NCBI GenBank assembly: GCA_904380375.1
Contig: CAJFID010000021.1
Location: 1-64,000, forward strand
Length of the DNA stretch: 64,000 nt
Direction of reading: 5' to 3'
DNA from: Avimonas intestinalis
GTDB taxonomy: Bacteria > Bacillota > Clostridia > Oscillospirales > Acutalibacteraceae
A program made the translations under genes and the position numbers. Positions 60,460-64,000 of this stretch are shown piece after piece. Position 1 is the stretch's first letter. Each line of letters starts with the position of its first letter. The notes below the pieces were generated by a model. The model was given only the letters and a program-made list of their open reading frames with translations. It searched no databases and was not told the DNA's origin.

Positions 60460-61731
60460 ATGGTCAGAGCGATCGTAGGCGCCAACTGGGGCGACGAGGG
60501 CAAAGGCAAAATCACCGACGTCCTCGCCGCGGAATCGGACGTTGTCATCCGTTTTCAGGGCGGCAGCAACGCCGGCCACACCATCATCAATAATTATGGG
60601 AAGTTTGCCCTGCACCAGCTTCCCTCCGGCGTGTTCTACCCCCACATCACCAACGTCATCGGCAACGGCGTGGCGCTGGATATCCAGAAGTTTTTGAACG
60701 AAGCCGCCGCCCTGCGGGAAAAGGGGGTCGACCCCAAGCTGATGGTCTCCGAGCGCACCCAGGTGGTCATGCCCTACCACGTGCTGTTCGACCAGTACGA
60801 GGAGGAGCGGCTGGGGGGCAAGTCCTTCGGCTCCACCAAATCGGGCATCGCGCCCTTTTATTCCGATAAATATGCCAAAATCGGCTTTGAGCTGTGCGAG
60901 CTGTTCGACGAGGAATATGCCTATGAAAAGCTCAAGGGCGTGCTCGAGGTCAAGAACGTCCTGCTCCGGGAGCTGTACCACAAGCCGGCCCTTGAAACGG
61001 ACGCGGTCTTTTCCCAGCTGATGAAGCTGCGGGACGCGATCCGCCCCTATGTCGGGGACACCTTCCACTTCCTGCGGGACGCCCTCAAGCAGGGCAAGAA
61101 CATCCTGCTCGAGGGCCAGCTCGGCGCGCTGAAGGACCCGGATTACGGCATCTACCCGATGGTGACCTCCTCCTCAACCCTGGCGGGGTACGGGGCGATC
61201 GGCGCGGGCCTGCCCCCCTATGCCATCAAGGACATCATCGTGGTGGTCAAGGCGTACTCCAGCGCCGTGGGCGCAGGGGCCTTTGTCAGCGAGATCTTCG
61301 GCGATGCGGCGCAGGAGATGCGGGTGCGGGGCGGCGACGCCGGCGAGTTCGGCGCGACCACCGGCCGTCCCCGCCGGATGGGCTGGTTTGACTGCGTGGC
61401 CTCCCGCTACGGCGTGCAGGCGCAGGGCGCGACCCAGGCGGTGCTGACGGTGGTCGACGCGCTGGGCTACCTTGACGAGATCCCGGTCTGCGTCGGCTAC
61501 GAGGTGGACGGCAAGGTGCTGCGCGACTTCCCGACTACCCCCACGCTGGAAAAATGCAAGCCGGTGCTCGAGGTCCTGCCCGGCTGGAAATGCGACGTGC
61601 GCGGCATCACCCGGTACGAGGACCTGCCGGAAAACTGCCGGAAATACGTCGAATTCATCGAAAAGCAGCTGGAAGTGCCGGTTACTATGGTATCAAACGG
61701 TCCCGGCCGCGAGGAGATCATCCGCCGCTGA
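60460..61731 (+). CDS. purA: Adenylosuccinate synthase
   Basis: Makes adenylosuccinate from IMP, aspartate and GTP. 423 residues: P-loop VGANWGDEGKGKITDVLA, VIRFQGGSNAGHTI, FALHQLPSGVFY, STKSGIAPFYSDKYAK, LLEGQLGALKDPDYGIYPMVTSS and ATTGRPRRMGWFD. ATG 60460 gives the family start, 12 bp after AAAGGA; an ATG at 60448 is too close to that site. Its product is the substrate of PurB. Confidence 0.96.
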   Translation: MVRAIVGANWGDEGKGKITDVLAAESDVVIRFQGGSNAGHTIINNYGKFALHQLPSGVFYPHITNVIGNGVALDIQKFLNEAAALREKGVDPKLMVSERTQVVMPYHVLFDQYEEERLGGKSFGSTKSGIAPFYSDKYAKIGFELCELFDEEYAYEKLKGVLEVKNVLLRELYHKPALETDAVFSQLMKLRDAIRPYVGDTFHFLRDALKQGKNILLEGQLGALKDPDYGIYPMVTSSSTLAGYGAIGAGLPPYAIKDIIVVVKAYSSAVGAGAFVSEIFGDAAQEMRVRGGDAGEFGATTGRPRRMGWFDCVASRYGVQAQGATQAVLTVVDALGYLDEIPVCVGYEVDGKVLRDFPTTPTLEKCKPVLEVLPGWKCDVRGITRYEDLPENCRKYVEFIEKQLEVPVTMVSNGPGREEIIRR

Positions 61732-61751
61732 CCGCAAAACCCAAGGGAAAC

Positions 61752-61801
61752 GAGGGAAGCGCCTGCGCCCTGTGCGCGGCGCGCTTCCCTCTTTGCTTTT
61801 T
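61752..61801 (+). terminator. Terminator of purA
   Basis: GAGGGAAGCGC pairs with GCGCTTCCCTC, followed by TTTGCTTTTTT. Confidence 0.88.
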
Positions 61802-61834
61802 TCCCGCTTCCCCGCGTTTATTTTGCGCCGCCTA

Positions 61835-61863
61835 TTGTTTTTTTTCGCGGTTTTCTTTATACT
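61835..61863 (+). promoter_or_regulatory. Promoter of guaA
   Basis: TTGTTT at 61835-61840 and TATACT at 61858-61863, 17 bp apart; the leader is only about 45 nt. Confidence 0.72.
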
Positions 61864-61915
61864 TTGTAGTATGGCAAAGCCGTGAGGATTGGTACAGGAA
61901 AGGCAGGAAATGTGA

Positions 61916-63445
<1,530 letters not shown>

Positions 63446-63451
63446 GTTTCC

Positions 63452-63487
63452 AACCCGCAAGCCCCTGAAAAAGGGACTTGCGGGTTT
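63452..63487 (+). terminator. Terminator of guaA
   Basis: AACCCGCAAG (63452-63461) pairs with CTTGCGGGTT (63477-63486), inner CCCCTGAAAAAGGG, then TTTT. Confidence 0.88.
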
Positions 63488-63496
63488 TGCCGTTCT

Positions 63497-63598
63497 ATGA
63501 GCCGCGAACGGTTCAAACGGTTTATTGACTCAGAATAGGTGGAGGGTGACAAACAGAGGGAATTGGCGGAGAAAGGCTGCAAGCGTCTCCGGCGGTAA
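63497..63598 (+). pseudogene. Degenerate short gene fragment after guaA
   Basis: From ATG 63497 the frame reads SRERFKRFIDSE, then an in-frame TAG at 63536-63538, then VEGDKQRELAEKGCKRLRR and TAA at 63596. Both halves are charged and protein-like and stay in one frame, which suggests a short gene broken by a nonsense change, or the tail of a larger lost gene. No family recognised; no clear ribosome site. Confidence 0.3.
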
Positions 63599-63624
63599 AT
63601 GGATGGCTTTATAAGCCGACTTAT

Positions 63625-63632
63625 GCTATACT
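63625..63632 (+). promoter_or_regulatory. Extended -10 promoter element before the GrpB-family gene
   Basis: TATACT at 63627-63632 is preceded by TGC, an extended -10 form (TGnTATACT, from 63624); no good -35. The start codon is about 60 bp downstream. Confidence 0.45.
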
Positions 63633-63690
63633 ATTTCTGAATAATAGAGCGTCGAGCAGCAAACCGAAAGTTATAGGGGATAACTATGCA

Positions 63691-64000
63691 ATGATAGGAT
63701 TAAAAAGAGGAACGGTAAAACTATTGCCCCATCAGAAAGAATGGAATGAAAATGCTGAACATACAATCAAATTCCTAAAGCGTCTTTTAGGAAATACAGC
63801 TCTTGATATTCAACATATTGGGAGTACATCGATTCTTTTGATCCATGCAAAGCCGATTATAGATATTGCCGTTGCGGTTCATGATGTGAATGATATTATG
63901 CCTTATGTTGAAGCGCTAAAGCAGCGGCAACAGCTTCTTCATGAAGAAGCTGTTGCCGGACAAGCATTTTTTGTGATAGAGAATGGAGATATACGAACGC
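63691..64000 (+). CDS. GrpB family protein (UPF0157), partial at right edge
   Basis: 103 codons before the window ends. It reads IGLKRGTVKLLPHQKEWNEN, then LDIQHIGSTS and AKPIIDIAVAV, the hallmark of the GrpB/nucleotidyltransferase-like family, and later GQAFFVIENGDIRT, which would continue to the family's THHLHV motif. Function of the family is poorly known. The DNA is clearly more AT-rich than the rest of the window. AGGGGATAA lies about 10 bp before ATG 63691. A perfect palindrome interrupts the middle of the gene. Confidence 0.82.
   Translation, partial: MIGLKRGTVKLLPHQKEWNENAEHTIKFLKRLLGNTALDIQHIGSTSILLIHAKPIIDIAVAVHDVNDIMPYVEALKQRQQLLHEEAVAGQAFFVIENGDIRT
63925..63958. repeat. Perfect 34-bp palindrome inside the GrpB-family gene
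   Basis: CGGCAACAGCTTCTTCA is followed directly by its exact reverse complement, with no loop. It encodes RQQLLHEEAVA, where other GrpB proteins usually have a short Leu/Gly/Tyr segment. Confidence 0.85.

Overview
The window reads as chromosome of a high-GC anaerobic, endospore-forming Firmicute, most likely a clostridium of the Oscillospiraceae/Ruminococcaceae type (inference; no rRNA or other taxonomic marker is present). Supports are pyruvate:ferredoxin oxidoreductase, formate-THF ligase, a B12-dependent class II ribonucleotide reductase, the spore germination protein YpeB, Gram-positive housekeeping order (SRP RNA-dnaX-ybaB-recR), strong AGGAGG ribosome sites and near-consensus sigma-A promoters. 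Most of the sequence is dense and GC-rich; a few AT-rich patches (about 5.5-5.98 kb, 25.3-25.8 kb, 63.5-64 kb) stand out and carry remnants or accessory DNA.

Layout. 1-5.3 kb: a membrane XRE regulator running off the left edge, SRP RNA, then dnaX-ybaB-recR, a small membrane protein and smpB (replication/repair and ribosome rescue). 5.3-9.2 kb: an AT-rich geneless stretch, an AI-2E/PerM-type transporter and a FAD-dependent reductase. 9.4-15.2 kb: nifJ and a CBS-domain membrane protein. 15.3-18.8 kb: acetyltransferase, nucleoside hydrolase, YhhN, small membrane protein. 18.9-25.7 kb: fhs with a phosphopantetheinyl transferase, a small XRE regulator, a PadR/DUF1700/DUF4097 envelope operon, and a truncated V8-like protease. 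25.9-33.2 kb: nrdJ with paired NrdR boxes, a P-loop kinase-like pair, and the hflX-ppk2 operon ending in a frameshifted TIGR04076 gene. 33.2-38.3 kb: a PRPP synthetase-nadA-GNAT-nadB-nadC operon, which groups PRPP supply with the PRPP-using step of de novo NAD synthesis. 38.3-45.5 kb: surface lipoproteins, acpP, aroE-aroK, trmL, a mini-protein and an M1-like peptidase. 45.7-50.5 kb: class A PBP, a BofC-like small protein, ypeB. 50.8-54.2 kb: a zinc-type ABC transporter (znuABC) opposite a Fur-family regulator across a shared operator. 54.4-57.4 kb: a cell-surface cluster (lipoprotein, two membrane-anchored exported proteins, a sortase-signal-like mini-protein). 57.7-63.5 kb: purB, a LysR regulator, purA, guaA (the AMP/GMP branches of purine synthesis). 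The right end, just past guaA, turns AT-rich and holds a degenerate small gene and the start of a GrpB-family gene.

No tRNA, rRNA, CRISPR array, intact insertion sequence or phage module was seen. No clear novel defence or biosynthetic system was found; the least explained parts are the 54.4-57.4 kb surface cluster, the uncharacterised pair at 28.5-29.8 kb and the region after guaA.
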